DNA of 64,000 nt from Amphirosellinia nigrospora (Eukaryota; Ascomycota; Sordariomycetes; Xylariales; Xylariaceae). The stretch is taken from positions 5,049,017 to 5,113,016 of the forward strand of contig SCHM01000004.1 in the NCBI GenBank assembly GCA_004123355.1, read 5' to 3'. Shown one piece after another: positions 51,201-64,000 of this stretch. The position numbers and the translations under genes were made by a program. The notes under the pieces were generated by a model, which had not been told where the DNA came from, did not search any database, and worked only from the letters and a program-made list of their open reading frames with translations. Each line of letters starts with the position of its first letter. The first letter of the stretch is position 1.

Positions 51201-54200
51201 TATTAAATTATTTTATTTTATAAAGTTATAATAATAAATTTATTTTTATAATTAAAATAAATTAAAAATTAATAAAAAAACCGGTTATATTAATATAAAT
51301 AATATAAGTTTTTTTACGAAAACTTTTAATTATTTTATTTTATAAAAAAAAATAGCTATTAAAAATAATAATTTTATTAAGCTATTATAAATTAATAATT
51401 ATTTAGTTTATTTATATTTATAAACTTTTTTTTAAATAATAAATATAAAATATATAAAAAATATAATTTTATTTATTTAAATTATACGATTTATTTTATA
51501 AAATTAATTATAAGTTTTATTAAAAACTTTTATATTTTTTTAACTAAAAAAATAAATTTTTATATTTAGCTTTATTTTTTATTAATTATTAATAAAAAAA
51601 TTTTAAGCTATTTTATTTTAAAAATATTAATTTATTTTTATTTATTTAAATATTATAAACTTTAATAATTTTAATAATTTAGCTATTTTAAAGGTTTTTT
51701 TAATATATATAATTATTATTAATTATATTTTTAAAAAAATTTATAAATTTTTTAATATTTAAAATAAAATATATTTTTAATAGCTTAAGTTTAAAAAGTT
51801 TTTTAATACTAATATATATAGTTTTTTTAATAGCAGTATAATTTTAATATTTATAATAAAGTATATATTATATTAATAAAAAATATTTAAAACTAAACGT
51901 TAAAAATATTAATAGCTAAAAATAAAAATATTATTTTTTATATAAACTAAATAATTATTAGTTTTATTAAACGTTATTATAAAAATAACTATAAAATTAG
52001 CTAATTTATTTATAAATATTAGTTTATTAATATTATATTAATTATAATAGCTATAATAATTAATATTATATTAAATTTAATATTTATAATAATAAACAAA
52101 TTTAAAATAGCTAAAACTTTAAGCTAACTATTTTAATTAATAATATAGCTAAAATAACTTATAATAATTAAAGTTTTTATAATTAATTTTTATAAGCTAA
52201 TAATATTATTATTATATTTTTATAGATTTATTTTAGTTTAATATTTTTATTTATTTTAATTAAATATTTATAATATTAATAATTAAAATAACTTTAAAAG
52301 TTTTTACGTTATTATAATATTTATTATATTTTTATATTATTATAAAATAAAATTATAATTAATAAATAATAATTATATTTAATTTTAAATATATATTTTT
52401 ATTAGCTATAATAGTTATAATATATATTAATAATTTTTTATATATATTTATAACTATAAATTAAAATTTTAAAATTAATAATAAATTATTAAAATTATAA
52501 AAAATAATATTTTTAAAATAATTAATAATAGCTTTATAAAAATAAAAAATCGTTATTAATTTATATTTAGTTATAATTTTTTATTTATAATTTAATTTTT
52601 TTTTCGTATTTTATAATTTTAAGCCGTTTATTATTATTAATTTTTCGAATAAAAAACTTAAATTTAGCCTAACGTATTATTTTTATACGTTTATTTTTAA
52701 TAATAATTATTTAGCTTTTATATTTTTTTATTATATATTTTAACGTATTAAAATATTTATTACTAATTATAGTTTTATTTATATTTAATTAATAATATTT
52801 TTATATTTTAACTAATTAATAAAATATATATATAAAAATAAAATATATATAACTTAAATATAAAGCTTTATTATATATATTTATATTCGGCGTTTTAAAT
52901 ATAATATTTTTAATTTAAAAATTTTATTTAATTTATTTTATATAATAATAAATTATTATTAAAAAATATTTTACTTTTTAACTATATTTTTTTTAACTAA
53001 TTCGTATTAGTTTAAATATTAAAAAAGTTTATTTTATAAAAATAATATTTAAATATAATATTTATATATATATTATTTAAAAATAATAAATAAAAAAATA
53101 TTAATATATATTATATATTTTAATAAAATATATAGTTTATATTTTTATATAATAAAATAAAAGTATTAAATAATTTATATTTTTTATAATATTTATAATA
53201 AATAAAACTAAACTAAATATATAATAAAAATATTATTATTATAATATTTTTTATTAATATTATATTTAGATTTTTTTTATTTAAACGTACGTTATTAGTT
53301 TAATATACGTTATAATAATTATTATATTTTTATTATAATAACGTTTATAATTACTATTATAGTTATAGCTATAATTATAACTACGGTTATAATTATAGCT
53401 ATAGTTTTAGCTATTATTATAATTATTATTACGTTTTTTATTTCTATTATTATATTTTTATTTTTATAAGTATTTTTTTATTGTTTTTTTATAATAGCTA
53501 TAATTTTTATTATAATTATTATTATATTATTTATATTTATTATTAAATAATAATAATATTATAATAAAATTAATATTTATTTTTTAATTAATAACGATTA
53601 AAATATTTTATTATTATATTTAAAATATAAATTTTAAAAGTTTTTATTATTATTTTTTAAATAATTATAAAAAAGTTTAACGTTTAAAAACTTATATTCC
53701 GTTTTTTGTTTTAATTTATAATATATTTCGTTAATTTTTTATATTTATTTAATATATTTTTTTTTAATAAATAAATATAATTAACGTTATTTTAGCTTAT
53801 TAATTATAAATATTTTTATAATATTTTATTAATTAAAATTATTTTGCACTAAAGTTTTATTTTTATAAGTATATTATAGCTTATAAAATTAAATAAATAA
53901 TATTTTATTTATACTATATTAAATAAAAAAAAGTTATTTTTAAAGAACTTTTTATAATATATTTAAAATATATTTTAAAACGTTTTTTTAGCTTTTTAAA
54001 TATTAAGTTTAAGTTTATTTTTTACTAAATATAGCGATCGGTAGGTTTAATTTTATATTATAAAAAGCAAAACTTACGAAAAAATAGTTAAATAGTTTTA
54101 AAATTTAACTATTATTTAATAATTTTATATTATTAAGCTTATATATAGTTTAAATATATTAAAAAATATATATATATTTATATAAATAATTTTTTTTTAT

Positions 54201-55678
54201 TTATAATAATTTTTTATTTTTTAAATTATTTTAGTTAAAGTTTAAAATTTTAATATTTTTATATTTAATTTTATAAATATTTTTTACTATAAATATAATT
54301 AAAAACAAAGTTTTATAATAATAACGTTTATTATTATAGCTATAGCTACTAAAGCTAGTTTTATTATTTAATAAATCTAATTATTATTAAAATTATTTAT
54401 TTTTTTATTATTATTTTTGCTATTACTGCTTTATTATTATTATTATTGCTTATTTTAATTAAAAATATATTTTAGCGTTTTTTATAATATTTTTAAAGCA
54501 ATAAAAAAAATAAAAGCGGAAATATTATTAATATATTTATTATATTTAAAATAAAAGCGGAAATATTATTATTGTTTTTTTTTATTTATAGCTATTTATT
54601 AAATTAATTATTATACTATAAAAAGCTTACTAGTTTAATATAATTAAAATAAAAATTAAATAAAATATAATATCGATTTTTTAAAACTTTATAAAAACGT
54701 TAAAATTTTAATTTATTTATATAATTAAATTAAATTTATTATTAATTTATTTAACGTTTTTTTATAGCTTTTTTATATTTAGTTTAATTTAATTTTATTT
54801 AAAGTTATTATTTTATATTATTTTAAAAATATCTTTATAGTTTAGCGTTAAATTTTAATTATTAGTTTAATTTTTTAAAAAAAACTTTATAAGTTTTTAA
54901 TTTTATTATTAATCGAGCTTTATTAATATTAATATTAACTTTAGTTATTTTTATATTAATTTTATTTTTTTTATTTTTTAATTTTTTAAATTATATTATT
55001 AAACAATTTATAAACGTTTTTAATAAAGCTTATACTAATATAATATATTTATTCCGATAATTATTATATTAAAAATTAAAAAAAAAAACTTTAAATAAAA
55101 GTTTTCTAATAATAGATTTAACGTTTAGTTTAATAAATAATTAAATATATAAAAAAACTATTATTATATTAGTTTTATAATTTATTATTTTATATATATT
55201 ATAAATAATAACTTAAAAATAAAATAAACTATATATAAATAAAAATAAAATAAATATATATAATTTATATATTTTAATAGTAAATTAATATATTTATAAA
55301 TTTTAATAATAAATTAAAACGTTTAAAATTTATAATAAAACTAAAATATTTAAAATATATTAATTAAAATTTATAATATTATAACTTTATAATAATTTTA
55401 GTTACGTTATAAAAACTAATATATTTAAAATATAAAAATATTTTATTAAGCTTTTTTTAAAGCTAAATAATTAATTTATTTAAAAATTTCGCAAGAAATA
55501 TAAAAATAAAAATATAAAATAAATCAACGCTAAAGCGTAATATTTATTTTAATTAATAAATATATATAAATTATATACGCTAATTATTAAAAAAATTAAT
55601 ATTTTTAACTTTAAAAAATTTAAAAATAAATAATTTTAGTATTTAATATTATATAAACTATATAATAAAATATTATTT

Positions 55679-55880
55679 TAAAAATATTATAAGTTATAAA
55701 TAAAGCTTAATTAAAAAAAAAAATCTATTATTAGATTTATATAATAAATCTAATAATAGATTTTTTAACTAATAATATGCTAGCTATTTATTTAAATATA
55801 AGTATTATTAAATGGTTTTTTTTGCGCTTTACGCAAAAAAGCCACTAGTAATATAAACCCTTTAAAAGCTTTATTAAATA
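55679..55880. repeat. Right terminal repeat with two hairpins
   Basis: Hairpin 1 has perfect 19-bp arms (55722-55740 and 55744-55762). Hairpin 2 reads TTTTTTGCG, a short loop, CGCAAAAAA (about 55830-55851). Relative to the left copy the stem pairs differ as G-C against A-T on both sides. Confidence 0.8.
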
Positions 55881-58800
55881 AATATATAGTTTTTTTAATT
55901 TTTAGTTTTTTAGTTAATATATATATAAATTTATTAATAAATATTATATAATATATTTATTATTTATAAATTATTAAAATTAAATTTATTATTTTTTTTT
56001 AATTTAAATAATTAAAATATTTTTTTAATTAAAATTATTTATTTTATTATAAATTAATTAATTTTATTAAAAATATATATAATTATTAAAACTTTATATT
56101 TTAAATATTTAATAATAATATTATATAAAATAAAGCTTTAATTTTATTTTAATAAAATTTATTAATTTTTTTTATATTATTTTAATATTAATTTTATAAT
56201 AATAAAATAATAATTATTTTTATTTTATTATAAATATTTTTTAAATTTTTATATTAAATTTTTTATTATATTTATATATAAATATAATATTTTTTTAATA
56301 GTTTTTATTAAATTAAAATATTTAAAATATTAATTTTTTATTTATTTATTATATATTTTAATAATATTTTTTATTTTATTTTTTTTTATATATTTTAAAA
56401 ATATAATATTTATTATTATTATTTATTATAAATAAAAATATTTATATTTTTTAATTAAAACTAGTTTAATTTAATTAAAATTTATTTAAATTATTTTTTT
56501 TAAATAATTAATTTTTTAATAACTTTTTTTAAAATATATTTTTTAACTTTAATTTAATTATAAATAAATAAAAAAATATTTTTTTTAAATTTAATATTAA
56601 TATTTATAATATATTTAATTATTTATATTAACTTTTTAATATTAAAATAATATAATTAATAATATTAAAAATTAATTTATTTTTTTTAAAATTATTTTTT
56701 TTTTTTTTTTAATAATAATTTAAATAATAATTTTTTAATATTTTAATTTATATTATTATATTTAGCGCGAATTTTATAGTTTTTTTTAAAATTAATATAT
56801 TATATAAAGCTTTTTTTTTATATATTTATAAAAAAAAACTTATTAAATATTAAATTTATAATAATTATTTTATAATTATTTTTTATAATATATTTATTTA
56901 AATAGTTTTTATTTTATATATTTTTTTTAAAAATATATTTAATAAAAATAAAATAAATAAAATATATTTTATATTTATATTATATTTATTTTTATTAAAA
57001 GTTTTAAAGTTTTTTTAATTTATATAAATTTATTTTTATATAAACTATATATTTTTTTATTTTTTTAATTAAATTTATTATTAATTAATTTTAAATCGGC
57101 TTTATTATTATATATTTTTATATTTAATTTTATATTAAATAAAATATAACGTTATATATTAAATATAATAATTTTTTAAAATATAAATATATTTAAAATA
57201 TATTATTTATTTATATAATTATTTTAATATTTAGTTTATTATTATTAATATATTTAATATTTAATATTTTTTTAACTTAAATTATTTAAAATTATTATTA
57301 AAAATAAAATATTAAAATAAATATAATTAAAAATATTATTATTATAGTTTTTTATTTAATAATTAGTTTAATAATTAATTTTAAATTATTAATAATAGTT
57401 AGCTTTAAATTATTTTAAAATTTATTATTATTAAAGCTAGTTTTTATTTAATAAAAAATCTATTATTTTTCGATTAATAAACAAGCTTATTATAGTAAAT
57501 AAATCCGCAGTTATTATTTTTCTATAAAAAAGTTATAATAATTTTTTTATAAATAAATCTTATTATTTTTTTTCTAGCTTAATATAATTATCGAAGCTAA
57601 AGTTATTTTTTAAATTAAAGTTTTTTACATTAAAATTTTTTAAATTAAAAACTTTTAAATTAAATTTTTAAATTATAATTTTTTAAATTAAAATTTTTTA
57701 AATTAAATAATTTTTTAGCTTAAAGTTATTTATATAATATAGTTTTATTATAATTAATAATATTATAATTATTTAAAAAAAAAAATAAACTAAATATAAT
57801 AAAAAAAATTAATATTTTATAGTTATAAAATTTATTAAATTTTATAAAATATTTATATTTATATAAATAAATAATTAAAATTATTTTTAAAGCTTATAAA
57901 TAATTTTTAATTTTTAATAAGCTTATTATAAATATTATAAGTTTTTAATTATTTAAAGTTTTAATTTTAATTATTATTATTTTTATTAAAGTAATTTTTA
58001 ATAATATAACTTTATTAGTTATATTTAAAATATTTAAGCTTTTTTTTTTATTATAATTTTTTTTTTAAAATTAAAATTAAAGTTTAATTTATAATTTTTA
58101 TTTTTATTATTATTTTTATTTAACTTTTATTTTTATTATAATATTATTATTAAACCTTTTTTTTTATAATTTTTTAATTTAAGCTTTTTTTTATATAGTT
58201 TTTAAAATTATTATTAAATTTATCGATTAAATTTTAAATATAATATTTTTTTATTTTATAACTTTAATAATAATTATTATTAAACTATTATTTTATTTTT
58301 TATTATAGCTATAATATTATAATTTATTAGTTTATATTTATTTATTTTTTTAGTTTTTATATTATTTTTATTTTTAAAAATTTAAATATAAAAAATATAA
58401 GATTTTTTTTATTATATTTATAATTAATATATTATTTTATATATTTTTTAATTATTTAGCTTATTATATTATAAGTTTTATTAAAAATTTTAATATATAA
58501 TTTTTTTTAATATTTTTAACTAAGTTTAAAAAAGCTAGTTTTAATATATTAATAATTATTTATATTAATATTATAATTAGTTTTTTTATAAAAATAAAGC
58601 TTTTAGTTAAAGTTTTATTTATATATTAATCGAAAATATTAACTTAGATTTAAAATTTAACGGTTAATTTTATTTATAAAGATTATATATATATAATAAA
58701 GCTAATTATATAACTTTAAATAAGTTTTATAAAGATTTATTATATTTATTTATATATTTAATTAGCTACTTATAATTATTTTTTTAAAAAAATTTTCGTT

Positions 58801-59217
58801 ATAAATTTAAATCGAACTTTATATTTGCTAAAAAATTACTATTTAAAAAAAAAAATTATTTTAAGTTTTTACTTTTAAATTATTATATTATAAGCTTTTA
58901 TTTATAGTTATATTTTAAAGCTTTTTATAACTTAATAATAATTATTTTTTAATATTGTTTTTATTAATATGCTTTATTAAAAATAATATAATAAAGTTTA
59001 TATTAAATAATAAAAAAAAAGCAAAATAAATAAAGCTTTTATTAAAGGTAAAATATTTACCTAGTTTTTAGCTTTTTTATTTAATTTATAAAACTAGGCT
59101 CCACTTTTATAATGGGACTTTTTATAAGGGTTACTTTTTTTATTAAAGTGTAATATATTTATATTTAGTTTATATTTTTTTTTTATAAATAATATAATAT
59201 TAGTTTTTATAAACTTT

Positions 59218-62200
59218 TATTAGCATATAAATTTAATATTTAATTAGCCTAGTAATAAATTATATAATTATTAATGCTTAAATAACTATATAATTATAAC
59301 ACATAGCTTTATATTGCGCTAAATATTATATAAATACATAAAAAAAGCTTTTTTACGTAAAATAAAAAAAATAAAAATTATTATAGCTATTAAATATATT
59401 TTTTAATATTTAATAAAAAAATAATTTATTTAATTTATAACTAAAAACTAAAAGTATATAATAATATAAATATATTAATTAAACTAATTAATTTAATACT
59501 ATTTTTAATATTAATATTATTTATATAATAACTAGCGTATTTTTACGATTAATTAATTTTTAAAACGTTTAATTAGTAATTTTAGCTATTTTTAGTTATT
59601 AATTTAAATTAATAAATATAACTAAAAAAAATTAAAAAAATTATTATAAATTTAAAAATTAAAATAATAAAATATTAATATTTATTAATAAAATAACTAA
59701 TTAATAAATTAACGCTTAATAATAATTAAAAGTAATAATATATAATTTTAAAATATATAAAAATAAGCTATATTAAAAAAAAAAATATAATAAAGTTATT
59801 AAAATTTTAAAAAAAAATTAAAAAATAATTTATTAATTATAAATATAAAATAAAACTTATAAAATATAAATTTAATAAAATTATTAATAACTTAAAAATT
59901 AAATAAATTAAATAAAAAGTTAATTTTAATCGTTTAATTAATTTAATTAATTAAATTAATTTAACTAATAAAGTTATATTAAAATATTTAATAAAAAGTA
60001 TTATTAATAATAATTAAAAGTATTAAACTTTCGAAATAAAATATAAAATAAATAAGTTTTTTAAAAAATTTAAATCGATCGATTTTAATAAAAAAAAAAC
60101 TAAAGCATAATTCTATTAAAAAAAAGTTAAAAAAAAAAAAAAAATTATTTTTATTTTAAATTTAAACCTTGATTATTATTATTATTATATTATTAAATTT
60201 AAAAAAATTTAATAATATTTATATTAAACATAAATATTATTTATTATAAAAACTTAAAAAACTTTTATTTATAAATAAAACTAAGCTAAAATAATATAAT
60301 TTAAACTAAAGTTTAATAAAAAAAACTATTTAAAAAAAGCTTAAAACTAATTAATATATTAATATAATTTATATTTATTATAAAAATTATTAAATATAAT
60401 TTAAAAACTTTATTAGTTCGTTTAAAAAACTAATATTAATATAAATAATTATTAATACGTTAAACTAGCTTTTTTAAACTTAATTAAAATATTAAAAAAA
60501 ATTATATATATTAAAAATTTTTAATAAAACTTATAATATAATAAGCTAAATATATTAAAAAAATATATAAATAATATTATTAATTATATAATATAATAAA
60601 AAAATCTTATATTTTTATATTTAAATTTTAAAAATATAAATAATATAAAAAGCTAAAAAAAAAAATATATAAACTAATAAATTATAATATTTATAGCTAT
60701 AATAAAAAATAATAATATAATATAATATTATTATTAAAGTTATAAAATATAAAAAATATTATATTTAAAATTTAATCGATAAATTTAATAATAATTTTAA
60801 AAACTATATAAAAAAAAACCTAAATCGAAAATTATAAAAACAAAAAAACTAATAATAACGTTATTAATAAAATAAAAATTATAATAAAAATAATAGCAAA
60901 AATAAAAATTATAAATTAAACTTTAAATTTAACTTTAAAAAAAAAATTATAATAAAAAAAAAAGCTTAAGTATTTTAAATATAGCTAATAAAGTTATATT
61001 ATTAAAAATTATTTTAATAAAAATAATAATAATTAAAATTAAACTTTAAACAATTAAAAATTTATAATATTATAATAAACTTATTAAAAATTAAAAACTA
61101 TTTATAAGCTTTAAAAATAATTTTAGTTATTTTATTTATATAAATATAAATATTTTATAAAGTTTAATAAATTTTTATAATTATAAAATATTATTTTTTT
61201 TTTTTTTATATATTTAGTTTATTTTTTTTTATTTTAAATAATTATAATATTATTAATTATAAATAAAACTACGTTATATAAAATAACTTTAAGCTAAAAA
61301 GTTATTATAATTTAAAAACTTTAATTTAAAAAACTTTAATTTAAAAAACTTTAATTTAAAAAATTTTAATTTAAAAATAATTTTAGCTTTAATAATTATA
61401 TTAAACTAAAAAAAATAACAATAAATTTATTTATAAAAAAATTACTATAAACTTTTTTATAAAAAAAAAACAACTATAAACTTATTATTATAATAAGCTT
61501 ATTTATTAATCGAAAAATAATAAACTTTTTTTAAATAAAAACTAGTTTTAATAATAATAAATTAAAAAATAATTTAAAGCTAATTATTAAACTAATTATT
61601 AAATAAAAAACTATAATAATAATATTTTTAATTATATTTATTTTTATATTTTTATTTTTAATAGTAATTTTAAATAATTTAAATTAAAAAAAATATTAAA
61701 TATTAAAATTATTAATAATAATAAATTAAATATTAAATTATTATATAAAAAATAATAATATTTTTAAATATATTTATATTTTAAAAAATTATTATATTTT
61801 AATATATAAACGTTATATTTTATTTAATATAAATTAAATATAAAATATATAATAATAAAGCTAATTTTTAAAAAAAATTAATAATAAATTTAATTAAAAA
61901 AATAAAAAAATATATAGTTTATATAAAAAATAAATTTATATAAATAAAAAAAATTAATATTATTATAAAAAATTTTAAAACTTTTAATAAAATAAATATA
62001 ATATAAATATAAATATATTTTATTTATTTTATTATTTTTATTAAATATATTTTTAAAAAAATAATTATATAAATAAAAACTATTTAAATAAATATATTAT
62101 AAAAAATAATTATAAAATAATTATTATAAATTTTAATATTTAATAATATAGTTTTTTTTTTATAAATATATAAAAAAAAAAGCTTTATATAATATATTAA

Positions 62201-64000
62201 TTTTAAAAAAAACTATAAAAATTCGCGCTAAATATAATAAATAAAATTAAAATATTAAAAAAATTATTATTTAAATTATTATTAAAAAAAAAAAAAAATA
62301 ATTTTTAAAATTTAAAATAAATTAATTTTTTAATATTATTAATTATATTATTTTAATATTAAAAAGTTAATATAAATAATTAAATATATTATAATATTAA
62401 TATTAAATTTAAAAAAATTAAATATTTTTTTATTTTATTTATAATTAAATTAAAGTTAAAAAATTATTTTAAAAAAAATTATTAAAAAAATTAATTATTT
62501 AAAAAAATAATTTAAATAAATTTTAATTAAATTAAACTAGTTTTAATTAAAAAATATAAATATTTTTTATTTATAATAAATAATAATAATAAATATTATA
62601 TTTTTAAAATATATAAAATAAAAAATAAATAAAAAATATTATTAAATATATTTATAATAAATAAATAAAAAATTAATATTTTAAATATTTTAATTTAATA
62701 AAAACTATTAAAAAAATATTATATTTTATATATAAATAATAATAAAAAATTTAATATAAAAAATCTAAAAATATTTTATAATAAAATAAAAATAATTATT
62801 ATTATTTTATTATTTATAAATTAATATTAAAATAATATAATTAAAAATTAATAAATTTTATTTAAAATAAAATTAAAGTTTTATTTTTATAAATTAAATT
62901 ATTAATTATATTTTAAATATATAAAATTTTAATAATTATATATATTTTTAATAAAATTAATTAATTTATAATAAAAAAATAATTTTAATTAAAAAATATT
63001 TTAATTATTTAAATTAAAAAAAAATAATAAATTTAATTTTAATAATTTATAAATAATAAATATATATTATATAATATTTATTAATAAATTTATATATATA
63101 TTAGCTAAAAAATTAAAAATTAAAAAAATTAATATTATATTTTTAAATTATAAAAATATATTTAATTATATAATTTAGTTTATTAAAAATAATAAAATAT
63201 TATATATATTATATATAATTTTTATAAAAATATTAAAAATATAAATAATATTATAATTTTAAAAATATTATATATTTATTATTTTTTAAAATATAATATA
63301 AATTTAAACAATATTATTAAAAAATTAAAAATTTTATTTAAATATAAAACTATAATTATAATATTATTAAATAATATTATAAATAATAAAAACAAACTAA
63401 AAAAATATAGCTAATTATAAAAATAAACTATTAAATTAATTTTTATTATTAAATATAATAAAAAAAACTTTAAAAAAATTTAATTAAAAGTTTATATTTA
63501 TTATATAAAATAAATAAAAATTATTTTAATATAATTTATATTTTAAATATAATATTAAGCTAAAAAAAATAAAATATATATAAATAATTTTATAAACGAT
63601 TTAAAATATAAAATTAAAATAAATAAATTTAAAACTTAAAAAATTAATATAATATTTATAATTTATAAAAAATTAAATTAAATAAACTAAACTATTTTTA
63701 TATTTTTAAAAAACTATTTTTATATAAATTATTTATAAAAATTATTAAAAAAGTTTATAATAAAAATATATTTTTAAATATTTATTTTAAAAAAAATATT
63801 TATAAAAAAAATAAAAAAAAATAATTTAAAGCTATATTTAAAAAAATATATAGTTTATTTAAATATAATATTTTAAAATTTATAAAATATATAAAAATTA
63901 TTTATAACTATTTTATTAATTTTATATAAATATTTAAAAAAATATTTATTAATTAATAAACTAAATAATATAAAGCTAAAATTTATATTTATAAGTTTAT
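59218..64000 (+). mobile_element. R1-c: third R1 element, cut by window end
   Basis: The LTR at 59218-59531 (starting TATTAGCATATAAATTT) and the internal region 59532-64000 match 6903-11700 in the same orientation nearly base for base, with small length differences in A/T runs. The right LTR lies beyond the window. Both copies are RIP-saturated and hold no open frames. Confidence 0.8.

Larger units (their letters stand above)
48046..55880. mobile_element. LTR-type element with hairpin-bearing LTRs (7.8 kb)
   Basis: Direct repeats of about 200 bp at 48046-48251 and 55679-55880 share GCTTAATTAAAA, two hairpins, CTAGTAATATAAACC and TTTTAAAAGCTTTATTAAA. Its flanks join to restore R1-b internal sequence (compare about 10870-10920 in reverse), so it inserted into R1-b. 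The flanking pentamers are similar (AAAAT and AATAT), consistent with a decayed 5-bp target duplication. The internal part is RIP-degraded, orientation undecided. It contains a low-complexity TTATAGCTATAAT-type array at about 53335-53440. Confidence 0.7.
43378..58610 (-). mobile_element. R1-b: inverted R1 element with two nested insertions
   Basis: Starting from its LTR, 43735-43993, 45533-48045 and 55881-58610 match in reverse the R1-a internal sequence from 16137 back to about 8130. The match is interrupted by R2 copy d (43993-45532) and by another LTR element (48046-55880). Similarity ends near 58610, about 0.9 kb short of where a 5-prime LTR would be expected, so the element is truncated or diverged there. 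No coding frame survives. Confidence 0.7.
43490..64000. repeat. AT block 3: RIP-saturated nested repeats
   Basis: Same composition signature as block 1. Components are listed separately. The piece 58611-59217, between R1-b and R1-c, is not assigned; it keeps a few GC-rich words (AACTAGGCTCCAC near 59092) and holds no gene. Confidence 0.9.

Overview
The window reads as a chromosome segment of a filamentous ascomycete (Pezizomycotina) with a compartmentalised genome. Three blocks are almost pure A/T (about 1014-17395, 20186-33190 and 43490 to the window end). In them CpA and TpG are nearly absent and the remaining C and G sit mainly in AGCT or CG contexts, which is the footprint expected of heavy repeat-induced point mutation (RIP). 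Between them lie balanced-composition islands that carry all the recognisable genes. Short GT-AG introns, a CT-rich leader before ATG and fungal-type families (tannase/feruloyl esterase, DUF1772, HxDIAPRN kinase, ankyrin protein, small secreted proteins) support this placement. The species cannot be told from the sequence.

Layout. 1-1013: minisatellites, duplicated blocks and GC-rich palindromes. 1014-17395: AT block 1, with copies of a roughly 1.6-kb repeat (family R2), one of them split by a nested LTR retrotransposon (family R1; LTRs 6903-7217 and 16138-16449; TATTA target duplication). 17396-20185: island with a decayed ankyrin-repeat gene. 20186-33190: AT block 2, in which a complete LTR element (21572-28825, ATAAA target duplication) interrupts another mutated repeat; a foldback sequence near 32.8 kb has a much less mutated twin at 33.2 kb. 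33191-43377: main gene island. 43378-64000: AT block 3, with an inverted R1 element carrying an R2 copy and a third LTR element (48046-55880), followed by a third R1 copy that runs off the window end.

Genes of the main island: a 65-aa six-cysteine secreted protein about 0.4 kb from the RIP block (+); a tannase/feruloyl-esterase-family gene with catalytic motifs but several frameshifts (-); a secreted, probably GPI-anchored small protein with one frameshift (-); an intact three-exon DUF1772 (anthrone-oxygenase-like) membrane protein (+); a fungal protein-kinase-like gene with three frameshifts (-); and an intact 88-aa Cys/His-rich protein (+). They do not form an obvious pathway. The set fits an accessory, repeat-bounded region with a secreted-protein bias. 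The recurring single-base frameshifts mean either gene decay or uncorrected long-read assembly errors, and this should be settled before calling pseudogenes.

No tRNA, rRNA, CRISPR array or bacterial feature is supported.
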